From Saccharofermentans sp. (lineage in GTDB: Bacteria; Bacillota; Clostridia; Saccharofermentanales; Saccharofermentanaceae): DNA of 64,000 bases. A program made the position numbers and the translations under genes. Below, piece after piece: positions 1 through 8,957 of this stretch. Location: NCBI GenBank assembly GCA_024403695.1, contig JAKSRI010000002.1:98233-162232 (forward strand), in the 5' to 3' direction. Below the pieces are notes generated by a model. The model did no database searches and had not been told where the DNA came from. It worked only from the letters and a program-made list of their open reading frames with translations. The first letter of the stretch is position 1. The number at the start of each line of letters is the position of its first letter.

Positions 1-524
1 CTCCAATTTTTACCTATTTTGGTTCTATGGAAGAAGTAATCAAGGCAGTATTCGAGAAAATATCTTCAGAATGTTATCAGTATCTTATGGAGTGCTTGGA
101 GTATTCTTTGTCCATTAAAGAATTCAGTATTAGATGGGTTAGATATGCCAGAGATAATACAAAACTATATGAATTTCTTTTCCTTCAGAAAGGAATGACA
201 AAAAACCTTGTAAATGAGAATAGTCAGAGATTTGCAGAAACGCTTGTTCCGCTTGTAGAGAATATATGCAGAGCATTTGATCTTAAGGTGGAAGATGCGG
301 CTGAACTAATGCATATGGTTACTCTTGTTTTATCCGGTATATGTAATTCCATCATTAGTAAGTATCATTCATATTCTGATGATGAAGTTGAGACTATAGT
401 ACGTAATATGGTGTCTTCAATGGTTAACAACTATTACCTCAATTACGGCAAGATTGACGTGGATAAAGCAAATGCTATTTTTGGCGATAAAGTCAGAGAG
501 AGTATGAAAAAGTATTTTGAATAA
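1..524 (+). CDS. TetR/AcrR-type transcriptional regulator, 5' end cut off by the window
   Basis: The reading frame is open from base 3, before the first ATG at 27, and the residues before that ATG read PIFTYFGSMEEV. This matches the end of a TetR helix-turn-helix (YxYFxSKEEL), so the true start lies outside the window and the ATG at 27 is internal. What remains is the all-helical ligand-binding domain (about 165 residues), which is too variable to predict a ligand. The stop is 15 bases before a DUF975-type membrane protein with a strong ribosome binding site, so the two are probably one operon and the membrane protein may be the regulated target. The family call rests on the short HTH remnant and the helical remainder. 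Confidence 0.7.
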   Translation, partial: PIFTYFGSMEEVIKAVFEKISSECYQYLMECLEYSLSIKEFSIRWVRYARDNTKLYEFLFLQKGMTKNLVNENSQRFAETLVPLVENICRAFDLKVEDAAELMHMVTLVLSGICNSIISKYHSYSDDEVETIVRNMVSSMVNNYYLNYGKIDVDKANAIFGDKVRESMKKYFE

Positions 525-539
525 TGGTGAAGGGGAGTT

Positions 540-2168
540 ATGGAGAATAAGTTGCAAATAAAAAGCTTGCTTCGTGATAGCTGGAAAGCGGTTAGAAGAA
601 AGTATTTTATCAACGTTCTTATTGTATTCATCGTAGGTGTAATTGTCGGTGGTTATACCTTCTCCACTAATAATGCAGTAATTGGAAATACCCAGGAGCC
701 ATCAGCAGGTACTATCTCTGCAAACGTTATGGTAGGCCGAATTACAGGTAAATCCAATGCGCAGATTATCGAAGAGATGGCGCAGGGCTTTGACCTTATT
801 CATATAACGGCAGATCCACAGTCAACAGCTCAGAAATATACACATGGTGTAATTTCAGTATTTGCAAACCAGGCATCTTCATCTGGATCTTTTGGATTTG
901 GAATCCTTAATGGGATTAATATTCTGCTTTTTAAGGGTAGCGTGGGTAGATCTATTGTTGTTTTCTCGCTGGCTATTGTTCTGCTGTTGTTTAACATTTT
1001 TGTGCGTAATATTTTTATCGTCGGCCGTGCCAGATATTTTCTGGAGCACAGAAGATTTAATGATACCCGTGCTGACCGACTTCTCTTTGTGTACAGATAT
1101 GGATGCACATTTAATGTTGCCCGTATTATGTTATTAAGATATGTTTACCAGCTACTTTGGAATTTTACTATTGTGGGTGGTGTTATTAAGGCATATGAAT
1201 ATGGAATGATTCCTTATATTCTGGCGGAGAATCCTACCATCAGTGCTCGTGAGTGTTTTAAATTGAGCAAAGAGCTCTCTATGAATAATAAGAAAAGAAT
1301 GTTTGGTCTGGACCTTGTGTATGGTGTGGCATATATCATTTCCAGTTTTACATATAACTTCCTAGCAGTATTCTTCCTGAATCCAATGCGTCAGTGCACT
1401 ACTGCTGAGATTTATATGACACTTAGAGGATATAAACTGGCGGGTATGGGTAGTTCGAGTAGATATAGTATATATTTGAACGACAGACTTCTTGGCATAT
1501 CTAATATGTCCGAGGGTGTATACCCTGAGTCAGCCTATGCACTTAAGCCACTTGATACCAGAAGCTGGATTAAAATTGATTATGATCGTAAATATACTTT
1601 CTCAACTATAGTGTTGTTCTTTTTTACTTTTTCATTTGTAGGATGGGCATGGGAAGTGTTTTACACGCTTCTTAATGAAGGTGTGCTCGCTAATCGTGGA
1701 ACTATGACTGGACCATGGCTTCCTATTTATGGTGTGGGCGGCATGATTATTATTGTATTCCTTAAGCCACTTCGTAAAAATCCGCTTGTTATGTTTGGTG
1801 GTTCTTTCGTGGCATGTGGCGTGCTAGAGTATTTCGCTTCATGGATTTTGGAGCAACTATTTGACGCGAAATGGTGGGACTACACGGGTTACTTCCTTAA
1901 TATTAATGGTCGTGTTTGTCTTGAGGGATTATTTGTCTTCGGCCTTGCAGGAGTGGCGTTTACTTATCTTTTCGCACCACTTCTGGATAACCTCTACAGC
2001 AAACTTAAAAAAGAGTGGCGTAAACCTGTTTGCGCGGTGCTTCTTATCGCTTTCGCCATCGACCTTGCATGGTCCGCATTCCACCCTAATATGGGTGCAG
2101 GAGTTACTTATGACGAAGGCGGAATGGGTGCTGGAAATGAAACTTTAATTACTGAAGAGGAGGTCTGA
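540..2168 (+). CDS. DUF975 / ABC-transporter type IV (CmpB-like) fused membrane protein
   Basis: A 542-residue multi-pass membrane protein. The first 260 residues or so resemble DUF975 membrane proteins: a transmembrane segment near residue 25, a hydrophobic pair around 130-160 and a helix-rich region. After a loop, residues about 360-520 resemble the putative ABC-transporter type IV family (CmpB-like), with motifs such as FVGWAWEVFYTLL and GPWLPIYGVGG and about five hydrophobic segments. No ATPase is encoded nearby, so transport is only a family-name inference. The site AAGGGGAG sits 6 bases before the ATG. The next gene begins 4 bases after the stop, so it may be co-transcribed with the polysaccharide cluster. 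Confidence 0.6.
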   Translation: MENKLQIKSLLRDSWKAVRRKYFINVLIVFIVGVIVGGYTFSTNNAVIGNTQEPSAGTISANVMVGRITGKSNAQIIEEMAQGFDLIHITADPQSTAQKYTHGVISVFANQASSSGSFGFGILNGINILLFKGSVGRSIVVFSLAIVLLLFNIFVRNIFIVGRARYFLEHRRFNDTRADRLLFVYRYGCTFNVARIMLLRYVYQLLWNFTIVGGVIKAYEYGMIPYILAENPTISARECFKLSKELSMNNKKRMFGLDLVYGVAYIISSFTYNFLAVFFLNPMRQCTTAEIYMTLRGYKLAGMGSSSRYSIYLNDRLLGISNMSEGVYPESAYALKPLDTRSWIKIDYDRKYTFSTIVLFFFTFSFVGWAWEVFYTLLNEGVLANRGTMTGPWLPIYGVGGMIIIVFLKPLRKNPLVMFGGSFVACGVLEYFASWILEQLFDAKWWDYTGYFLNINGRVCLEGLFVFGLAGVAFTYLFAPLLDNLYSKLKKEWRKPVCAVLLIAFAIDLAWSAFHPNMGAGVTYDEGGMGAGNETLITEEEV

Positions 2169-2172
2169 TAAT

Positions 2173-3300
2173 ATGAGAATTTGTGTTGTTGGTCCTGTAT
2201 ATCCATTTAAAGGCGGTATTTCTCATTATACTGGCATGATGGTTCGTAATTTAAAGAAAGAGCACGAGGTTATTACTGTGTCATATAAGATGCAGTATCC
2301 TAAGATTCTGTTTAAGAAGGAGCAGCGTGATTTTACTAACGATTCATTTAAAATTGATGACGCACAATTTCTTCTTAATACAGCGAATCCATTTAATATA
2401 ATTGGCACAGCTAACAAGATTAAGAAGATGAATCCTGATTTGGTTATTATTCAGTGGTGGCATCCTTATTTTGCTCCGTGTTATAAGATTCTGAAGACTT
2501 GTCTCGGTAAGATTAAGACAATTTATGTGTGCCATAATGTGTTCCCTCATGAGAGATTTCCTATGGATAAGTTCCTCACACGAATGGTTCTTAAGAAGGG
2601 TGATGGATTTATTATTCATTCTTCTAAGGAAGCTGAAGATTTGCTTGGCATAAATAAGAATTCTAAGTATGAGGTGACCCCTCACCCTACATATAATGCC
2701 TTCAAGCTTCAGGGGATGAGTAAGGAAGATGGCAGAAGTCTTATAGGTATGGATAATGACCGTAAGATGCTGCTGTTCTTTGGCTTTGTTCGTGAGTATA
2801 AAGGTCTCAAGCATATTCTTAACGCTATGCCTGCTATTTTGAAGGAGAATCCTGATCTGGATCTTTACGTGGTTGGTGATTTTGATGGTGATAAGGATAT
2901 ATATGTCGACATGATTGATAGCCTTGGTGTTGCAGGCCAGGTGAAGATTATTGATGGATATGTTCCTGATAAAGAAGTTGAGAAGTATTTTGCGGCTTGT
3001 GACCTTGTTGTGCTTCCATATGAGTCTGCTACACAAAGTGGTATCGTTCAAGTGGCATATGGGTTTGATAAACCATGCGTAGTTACTAATGTTGGTGGCC
3101 TTCCTGAGGTAGTTCTCGATGGCAAGACAGGATACGTGGTGGAGCCATATAAGCCGGACGAATTGGCACGTGTGGTAAATAAGTATTTTGCTGAGAATAA
3201 TGAGGCAGAGTTCTCGGCTAATGTTAAGGCTGAGGCCTATAGATTTTCTTGGGATCGAATGAATGAAGTTGTAGCCAGACTGGCGCAGAAAGTGAAGTAA
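2173..3300 (+). CDS. Family 4-type (GT-B) glycosyltransferase
   Basis: A 375-residue glycosyltransferase of the GT-B fold. The N-terminal half opens with RICVVGPVYPFKGGISHYT, typical of family 4 enzymes. The C-terminal donor domain starts near residue 190 (LLFFGFVREYKGLKHIL) and carries the family signature around 280-310 (ESATQSGIVQVAYGF then NVGGLPEVV), where the two glutamates contact the nucleotide sugar. It should add a sugar to a growing lipid-linked oligosaccharide on the cytoplasmic side. Donor and acceptor cannot be read from sequence. It is the first gene of a run of co-directional surface-polysaccharide genes, with one base between its stop and the next ATG. Confidence 0.85.
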   Translation: MRICVVGPVYPFKGGISHYTGMMVRNLKKEHEVITVSYKMQYPKILFKKEQRDFTNDSFKIDDAQFLLNTANPFNIIGTANKIKKMNPDLVIIQWWHPYFAPCYKILKTCLGKIKTIYVCHNVFPHERFPMDKFLTRMVLKKGDGFIIHSSKEAEDLLGINKNSKYEVTPHPTYNAFKLQGMSKEDGRSLIGMDNDRKMLLFFGFVREYKGLKHILNAMPAILKENPDLDLYVVGDFDGDKDIYVDMIDSLGVAGQVKIIDGYVPDKEVEKYFAACDLVVLPYESATQSGIVQVAYGFDKPCVVTNVGGLPEVVLDGKTGYVVEPYKPDELARVVNKYFAENNEAEFSANVKAEAYRFSWDRMNEVVARLAQKVK

Positions 3301-3301
3301 T

Positions 3302-4282
3302 ATGGAAAGCAAGTTAGTGACAGTTATTATGCCTGTATATAACGTTGAGAAATATCTCGACGCTGCAGTTAATAGTGTCAGAAATCAGTCATATACTAAT
3401 TTGCAGATTATACTTGTTGATGATGGCTCACTGGATGCGTCTTCATCTATGTGCGATAAGTATGCATCGGAGGACTCTAGAATCGAGGTTATTCATAAGG
3501 AGAATGGCGGTCAGGCTGTCGCACGTAATCTGGCAGTTAAGAGCGCCCGTGGAGAATATATTCTCTTTGTGGACAGCGATGACATTCTTACGTCGGATCA
3601 TATAAAAATTTTGACAGACTGCGCTTTGTCGACGGAAGCGGATATTGTCACTTGTAGTTATAAGAAATTCTTCGACGGAGAGGCAGTTCCTACTATTGGT
3701 GAGGGTTCTTTTAAGCATAAGGAATACACAGCTGAATCCGCTATGGAAACGCTTTTCTATCAGAGAGTATTTACGCATGGTCCTGTGTGTAAGTTAATTA
3801 AAAGCCATATCGTTACTAATAATCCTTTCCCAGAAGGAATAATTTATGAGGATTTGGCTACTGTATACAGATGGTTCCACAGCAGTAATAAAATTGTGTT
3901 CGTAGATGGTGTCACATATTTTTACAGACAGAGAAAACACTCCACTATGAGATCATCTTTCTCAACCCGTAAGTTTGACAGAATAGATGTAACAAAGGCC
4001 CTTAAAGAGTTCGTGGAAGAGCATCATCCGGATATTATCCCAGCTGCAAATGCAAGATGGCTTCTTTCTAATTTGCAGGTGCTTATGGAGCTTCCGTTAA
4101 GCAAGGAATATAAGACAAAGAAGATAGAACTTTACGATAACATTAAGTCTGTCCGTAAGGGTGTTATAGCGGATAAAAAAGTAAAAAAGTCCCTGAGAAT
4201 AATGGCTATAAGCACATATCTAGGTGCTACAGTTACCATTCTAGAGGGTCGCTTGTATAATAAATTAGTTAACAAAGAGTGA
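3302..4282 (+). CDS. Family 2 glycosyltransferase
   Basis: A 326-residue GT-A glycosyltransferase. The start VTVIMPVYNVEKYLD is the nucleotide-sugar-binding strand of family 2. VDDGSLDASS follows near residue 40, and VDSDD near residue 94 is the DxD-type metal site. The remaining 200 residues have no membrane segment, so the enzyme is probably peripheral on the cytoplasmic face. The ATG is one base past the stop of the preceding glycosyltransferase, which indicates translational coupling inside the polysaccharide operon. The sugar specificity is unknown. Confidence 0.87.
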   Translation: MESKLVTVIMPVYNVEKYLDAAVNSVRNQSYTNLQIILVDDGSLDASSSMCDKYASEDSRIEVIHKENGGQAVARNLAVKSARGEYILFVDSDDILTSDHIKILTDCALSTEADIVTCSYKKFFDGEAVPTIGEGSFKHKEYTAESAMETLFYQRVFTHGPVCKLIKSHIVTNNPFPEGIIYEDLATVYRWFHSSNKIVFVDGVTYFYRQRKHSTMRSSFSTRKFDRIDVTKALKEFVEEHHPDIIPAANARWLLSNLQVLMELPLSKEYKTKKIELYDNIKSVRKGVIADKKVKKSLRIMAISTYLGATVTILEGRLYNKLVNKE

Positions 4283-4292
4283 TAAAAGGGAA

Positions 4293-5408
4293 ATGAAGGC
4301 GTTATATATAACATGCAGTAATATATATGATCCAAAGGGCAATGGTGGTTGTAAAGACTCCCAGGCCAAGCTTAATATGCTTCGCGATTATGTTGGGGCT
4401 GATGTTGATGTGTTTGTTTTCCTTCACAAAAATGAGAAAAATCTCCCGCCAAACGATAACTATTTGATGCAGCCTAAGAGCAATCTCGGACTTCTTTTGG
4501 CTAATTTGTTTGGTGGACGTAAATACTATCCATGGCAGCTTGGTAAGCTTAAGACCATGATAAGAAACAACAATTATGACGTGGTGTTTATCGGCGAGTC
4601 TGTACTCGGTAATCTGGTAAAGCTGGTGAAGAAGGGTAAGACTTTCGTCTTTTTCCAGAACGTCGAAAGCGATTACTCCCACCACAAAGTCGAAAGGGAG
4701 GGCAAGAAGTTCCTCCCAGCATACTGGTGTGCGCTTAATAACGAGAGAACTGCCGTGCGAAAGGCAGATAAAATTGGTGCCCTTAACTCACGTGATGCGG
4801 GTCGTATTAGTGAGCTTTATGGTAGACAGCCTGACGTGCTACTGCCTATCACTTTCGAGGACAATTTCGACGCGGGTAAAATTGTGGTTAATAACGACAG
4901 GACCCTCATGTTCCTTGGTAGTTATTTTGGTCCTAATAGGGATTCTGTAATCTGGTTTATGGAGAATGTGCTTCCTAAGCTAGACAGATTTAAGCTTAAG
5001 ATAGTTGGCCTTGGTTTTGAGAATGAGAAGGCGACTTTTGAAGCTAAGTATAGTGGTGTGGAAGTGATTGGCGGTGTGTATGATCTCAGTGATATATCTT
5101 ATTCATATCCAGGGTTTGTTATGCCGATTTTGTATGGTGCAGGTATGAAGGTTAAGACTGCAGAAGCCATGATGTATGGTCGAACAATTCTTGGTAGCGA
5201 TGAGGCGCTCGAGGGATATGAGGTTGATGGCGTTAATGGCATCTACAGATGTAATACCGCTGATGAATATGTAGAGACCATTAAGGCCCTGTATTCTTCG
5301 GAGATTCCTTCTGTAAATGACGAAGTCAGAAAAGTTTTCCTCGATAAATATGAGCGAGGAACTATTAAGAATAGATTTGCAAATATGATGAAGGAGCTTG
5401 GGGTATAA
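4293..5408 (+). CDS. GT-B glycosyltransferase (family 4-like)
   Basis: A 371-residue protein opening with KALYITCSNIYDPKGNGG, a GT-B N-terminal domain. The C-terminal half contains LMFLGSYFGPNRDSVIWF (near 210) and ILYGAGMKVKTAEAMMYG (near 285), which match the donor-binding region of family 4 enzymes of the type found in exopolysaccharide loci. RBS: AAGGGAA 6 bases before the ATG. It belongs to the same operon as its neighbours. It is more diverged than the first gene of the cluster, so family 4 membership is likely but not certain. Confidence 0.75.
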   Translation: MKALYITCSNIYDPKGNGGCKDSQAKLNMLRDYVGADVDVFVFLHKNEKNLPPNDNYLMQPKSNLGLLLANLFGGRKYYPWQLGKLKTMIRNNNYDVVFIGESVLGNLVKLVKKGKTFVFFQNVESDYSHHKVEREGKKFLPAYWCALNNERTAVRKADKIGALNSRDAGRISELYGRQPDVLLPITFEDNFDAGKIVVNNDRTLMFLGSYFGPNRDSVIWFMENVLPKLDRFKLKIVGLGFENEKATFEAKYSGVEVIGGVYDLSDISYSYPGFVMPILYGAGMKVKTAEAMMYGRTILGSDEALEGYEVDGVNGIYRCNTADEYVETIKALYSSEIPSVNDEVRKVFLDKYERGTIKNRFANMMKELGV

Positions 5409-5409
5409 G

Positions 5410-6399
5410 ATGATTAGCATAGTAGTGCCTGTATACAATTCAAGTAGTACTATCAAGCGATGCGTAGATAGCGTGTTGGCGCAGTCTTATGCTGATTTTG
5501 AGCTCATTCTTGTTAATGATGGTTCCACTGATGATAGCCTGAAGATTATTCAGGAACTCGGCAAAGTGGACGACAGAATTGTAGTAGTTAACAAAGAAAA
5601 TGGCGGTGTTAGTTCAGCTCGTAATCTCGGAATGAGCAAGGCTACTAGAGAGTATATTATTTTCGTTGATAGTGATGATGAGTTGTATGAAGATGCACTT
5701 CAGAATCTTTACAGTAATGTCAGTGGATATGATATGGTTGTGGGTTCTTTTTCCAAGAAATCAATAGTTGGATATAGTCAGAACTTGATTCTAGACGATA
5801 GAGAAGTTGATGTATCTGATATCCCTTCTGCTTTCTATAATAACTTTGATCATTTTTCTGGTCCTTGGGGAAAGATATTTACGACTGATATTATTAGGAA
5901 TAATGGGCTTAGCTTCAGGACAGATATGAAGTACTCTGAAGATTGTGAGTTTGTAACTAGATATCTTCTATATAGTGGAAAAATTAAGCTTATTTCTAGT
6001 CTCGTATATGTTTATTACGTGGGAGATGCCGGTGCTTGTGGAAGATACTATGATGATTTATCAGAATTCCTAGAGAAGGATTTCCATAGTAAGTTGGCGC
6101 TTGTTGATAAGTGTTGTCCTGGTGATAAGGATATTATCAGTAAGTTTGCGATGCGAAGTTATAACCTTGCCAATACAAAGTATGCGGACTCCAATATTTC
6201 CATAGTAGAACTGGCAAAGAAGATAGATGTAACGTCTTCTTTTTACAAGAATTATGCTGACATTAATGTTGGTGAAGGTGACTGGAGTCTTAATATGGCC
6301 AAGAAGTATCGTAAGGACCTTAAGGCATCTAAGTTCAGAATTAAAGTTAAGCATATGATTCAGAAAGTATTTGTATCGGTAGGTGTTAAGAATGGCTAA
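5410..6399 (+). CDS. Family 2 glycosyltransferase
   Basis: A 329-residue GT-A enzyme starting MISIVVPVYNSSSTIKRC, with VNDGSTDDSL near residue 38 and VDSDDE near residue 90 (metal site). The ATG at 5410 is preferred to an in-frame TTG 12 bases upstream: AAGGAG lies 13 bases before the ATG but only 1 base before the TTG. The start overlaps nothing, but the previous stop is only 1 base away, so translation is coupled. It probably adds one sugar of the repeat unit. The C-terminal 200 residues are helical and basic near the end, consistent with membrane association. Confidence 0.85.
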   Translation: MISIVVPVYNSSSTIKRCVDSVLAQSYADFELILVNDGSTDDSLKIIQELGKVDDRIVVVNKENGGVSSARNLGMSKATREYIIFVDSDDELYEDALQNLYSNVSGYDMVVGSFSKKSIVGYSQNLILDDREVDVSDIPSAFYNNFDHFSGPWGKIFTTDIIRNNGLSFRTDMKYSEDCEFVTRYLLYSGKIKLISSLVYVYYVGDAGACGRYYDDLSEFLEKDFHSKLALVDKCCPGDKDIISKFAMRSYNLANTKYADSNISIVELAKKIDVTSSFYKNYADINVGEGDWSLNMAKKYRKDLKASKFRIKVKHMIQKVFVSVGVKNG

Positions 6400-7489
6400 G
6401 AAAGTAGGGATTTTGACATTCCATAGCGCTGTTAATTATGGAGCAGTTCTTCAGGCTGCTGCGCTTAATCGCAAGCTTACCGACCTTGGAATTGATAATG
6501 AACTTATTAACTATGAGGACGAGGAATTTCGACAGGTATATGGCATTCAGAATAAGTTCGATGTGACCAATAAGGTGGTCAGACTTGGGCTTCTTGTGGT
6601 GAAGAACATCATGTTTCAGATGCGTAAGCGTAAGTTTATTTCTTTCCTAAAGTCTTATACTACGCTATCTAGTGAGAAGTATACTGAAGCTAACATTAAG
6701 GCAAGTGTCAATAATTATTCTAAGATAATTACTGGTAGTGATCAGGTATGGAATATGAATCTTACCGGAGGGGATAAGAGCTATTTCCTCGATTATGTTC
6801 CTGAAGATAAGATGATGTCTTATGCAGCAAGTTTTGGTTTTTCTAAGTTGCCAGATAACCTTAATAGAGACGAGTATGCTAGTCTTCTTAGTAGATTTGA
6901 TAATCCGTCTATTAGAGAGGATTCAGGTTGTGATTTATATAAGGAACTCACAGGTAAGGCGTCTCTTCAACATGTGGATCCGACTTTGCTCCTTACTGGT
7001 GACGAATGGGCGAAGCATTTTGAATTGAAAAATAGCAACAAAAGAAAGTACATACTCGTATATACAGTAGCTGTTCCAGTAGGACTGATAAGTCATATTG
7101 AGGAAATTGCTAGGGAGCAGGATCTGGACATCATAGAGATTACTCCAAAGTTCAAGACTGCGAGCAAGTTGATTAAGGCAAAGCATTTCTGCGGCCCTAA
7201 GGATTTTCTTAATTTGATATATAATGCCGAGATGGTAGCTACTACATCTTTCCATGCAACGGTGTTCTCTATGCTATTCCATAAGAAAGTAAGTGTGGAG
7301 CTACTTGATAAGAACAATAAGCGTAACGTTAGAATCGAGAGTCTGCTTAAGTTAGTAGGACACGACTATGATGGCAGTTCTGATATAGTTGACGTATTCG
7401 ACGTTGATTACAATAAGGTTGATACTAATCTAGAAAGTGAGCGACAGAGAGCTTTCGCATATTTGAAGAATGCAGAAGAACGTATTTAA
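6392..7489 (+). CDS. Polysaccharide pyruvyl transferase family protein
   Basis: A 365-residue protein starting MAKKVGILTFHSAVNYGAVL, the typical opening of the polysaccharide pyruvyl transferase family (CsaB/WcaK type). Further family elements are TGSDQVWNMN near 115, SYAASFG near 142 and VATTSFHATVFSMLF near 285. Family members transfer pyruvate from phosphoenolpyruvate to a sugar as a ketal, giving the polymer negative charge. The ATG at 6392 is chosen over a GTG three codons earlier. It overlaps the upstream gene by 8 bases and the flippase by 20, typical of a compact operon. Confidence 0.82.
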   Translation: MAKKVGILTFHSAVNYGAVLQAAALNRKLTDLGIDNELINYEDEEFRQVYGIQNKFDVTNKVVRLGLLVVKNIMFQMRKRKFISFLKSYTTLSSEKYTEANIKASVNNYSKIITGSDQVWNMNLTGGDKSYFLDYVPEDKMMSYAASFGFSKLPDNLNRDEYASLLSRFDNPSIREDSGCDLYKELTGKASLQHVDPTLLLTGDEWAKHFELKNSNKRKYILVYTVAVPVGLISHIEEIAREQDLDIIEITPKFKTASKLIKAKHFCGPKDFLNLIYNAEMVATTSFHATVFSMLFHKKVSVELLDKNNKRNVRIESLLKLVGHDYDGSSDIVDVFDVDYNKVDTNLESERQRAFAYLKNAEERI

Positions 7490-8957
7490 AAACATCATTA
7501 GCGGTATAGGTGGCCAGCTAATAATACTGATTTTGGGAATAGTATTTCCTAGAATCATTCTTACCCATTATGGATCTGATTCCAATGGGTTACTTGGCAC
7601 TGTGACTAATATTTTTACTTACATGGCTTTGCTTGAGGCAGGCATTGGTCAGGCTGCACGTAATGCGATTTATAACCCGCTCACGAAAGGGGACCGCGAC
7701 AAGGTAAACTATCTTGCGGCCTTGTCGCAGAATTACTTTAGACGCGTTACCGTGTTCTATGCGCTTGGTGTGGTGTTGTTATCTTTTGTGTTGCCACTGG
7801 TGCTTAAAAGTAATATTGATTACTGGACAATCTTTGGCGTTGTCTTCCTTCAGGGTGCAGGTGGTGTAGCATCGTTCTATTTCATTCAGACTCAGATGAT
7901 TATTCTGGGTGCCGATGGCAAGGCGTACATTAACAACGGAATTAATGTGATTCATACTAGTCTTAGCTATATGGTGAGAATAGTTCTTGCTGTGTTAGGG
8001 TTTAATCTGGTGTTCCTGCAGCTGGTTTATTTTGTTCTGTCAGTATTTAGAGTTGCACTTTATAGATGGTATTTCTCACGTAAATATGACTGGATTAAGA
8101 AGGTGCCAGTAGCAGATGAGGATAAGCTTCAGGACCGTAATTCTTTTATTATTACTGAAATTGCCTGGACGATTTTTTCTTCGACTGATTCCATCATTTT
8201 GTCAATTTTCTTAGGTACACAGGTGTCTTCTGTATACCTCGTTTATGGCATGGTTTTCACTGGCATCAACACTGTAACTAATGCAGTATATACCAGTCTT
8301 GTCTACATGCTCGGAAAGACATATCACAAAGATATTAAGGCATATGAGAAATATCATGATGCGTTCAATTCTGTATTCTTTGGTGGTATGACAGTTCTTA
8401 TGTGTGTGGCACTTATACTTACAGTTCCATTTATTAAGCTTTATACAGCTGGAATAACTGATGTTGAATATGTTTATGAGAGTTTACCACTTCTGTTCTG
8501 CCTCGTTCAGCTTCTGTCCTGGAGCAGATATGTATCAGGTAATCTTACTGGTATAGCCGGTTATGCTAAGCCTACTAGTCGTATTTCTATTATCGAGGCA
8601 TCTATTAACATTTTGCTTTCTGTAATTTTGGTAAATATTATAGGAATTACGGGTGTTCTTATCGCGACTGTTGCCGCACTGCCACTTAAGGCTATTTACT
8701 GTAACTATGTTTCTGACTATAAGGTTATGAAGCGATCATGTGTGAATTCTATTAGAATTTTGGGACTTAACTTTTTACTTTTTGGAATTGCCATTATTGC
8801 AAATAATATGCTGAATATAGATATTAAGTCCTACTTGGGGTTCTGCGTATGGGGCCTGGTATTGACTGCGATATTTGGAGTGCTGGGCATTGTGGTTAAT
8901 TTGATAGCGAATCCACAGCTTCCAGCTATGATAAATAATATTAGGAAGAGTAGATAA
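7470..8957 (+). CDS. Polysaccharide flippase (Wzx/MOP superfamily)
   Basis: A 495-residue membrane protein with about 12-14 hydrophobic segments, starting KNIISGIGGQLIILILG. The glycine-rich opening, the LLGTVTNIFTYMALLEAGIG loop and the paired helices resemble MOP-superfamily polysaccharide exporters. Its role would be to flip the lipid-linked repeat unit across the membrane before polymerisation. It overlaps the pyruvyl transferase by 20 bases and is followed without a gap by the GT-C-like gene. No Wzy-type polymerase is recognisable in the cluster unless the next gene serves that purpose. Confidence 0.82.
   Translation: MQKNVFKNIISGIGGQLIILILGIVFPRIILTHYGSDSNGLLGTVTNIFTYMALLEAGIGQAARNAIYNPLTKGDRDKVNYLAALSQNYFRRVTVFYALGVVLLSFVLPLVLKSNIDYWTIFGVVFLQGAGGVASFYFIQTQMIILGADGKAYINNGINVIHTSLSYMVRIVLAVLGFNLVFLQLVYFVLSVFRVALYRWYFSRKYDWIKKVPVADEDKLQDRNSFIITEIAWTIFSSTDSIILSIFLGTQVSSVYLVYGMVFTGINTVTNAVYTSLVYMLGKTYHKDIKAYEKYHDAFNSVFFGGMTVLMCVALILTVPFIKLYTAGITDVEYVYESLPLLFCLVQLLSWSRYVSGNLTGIAGYAKPTSRISIIEASINILLSVILVNIIGITGVLIATVAALPLKAIYCNYVSDYKVMKRSCVNSIRILGLNFLLFGIAIIANNMLNIDIKSYLGFCVWGLVLTAIFGVLGIVVNLIANPQLPAMINNIRKSR

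Noticed and set aside
2344..3312. Long minus-strand open frame (about 320 codons) opposite the first glycosyltransferase
   Set aside because: It lies fully antisense to a gene with clear family motifs, has no RBS and reads as low-information sequence; it results from codon bias.
6383..6391. GTG start for the pyruvyl transferase
   Set aside because: The ATG at 6392 fits the family start and the usual short overlap; the GTG adds only three residues.
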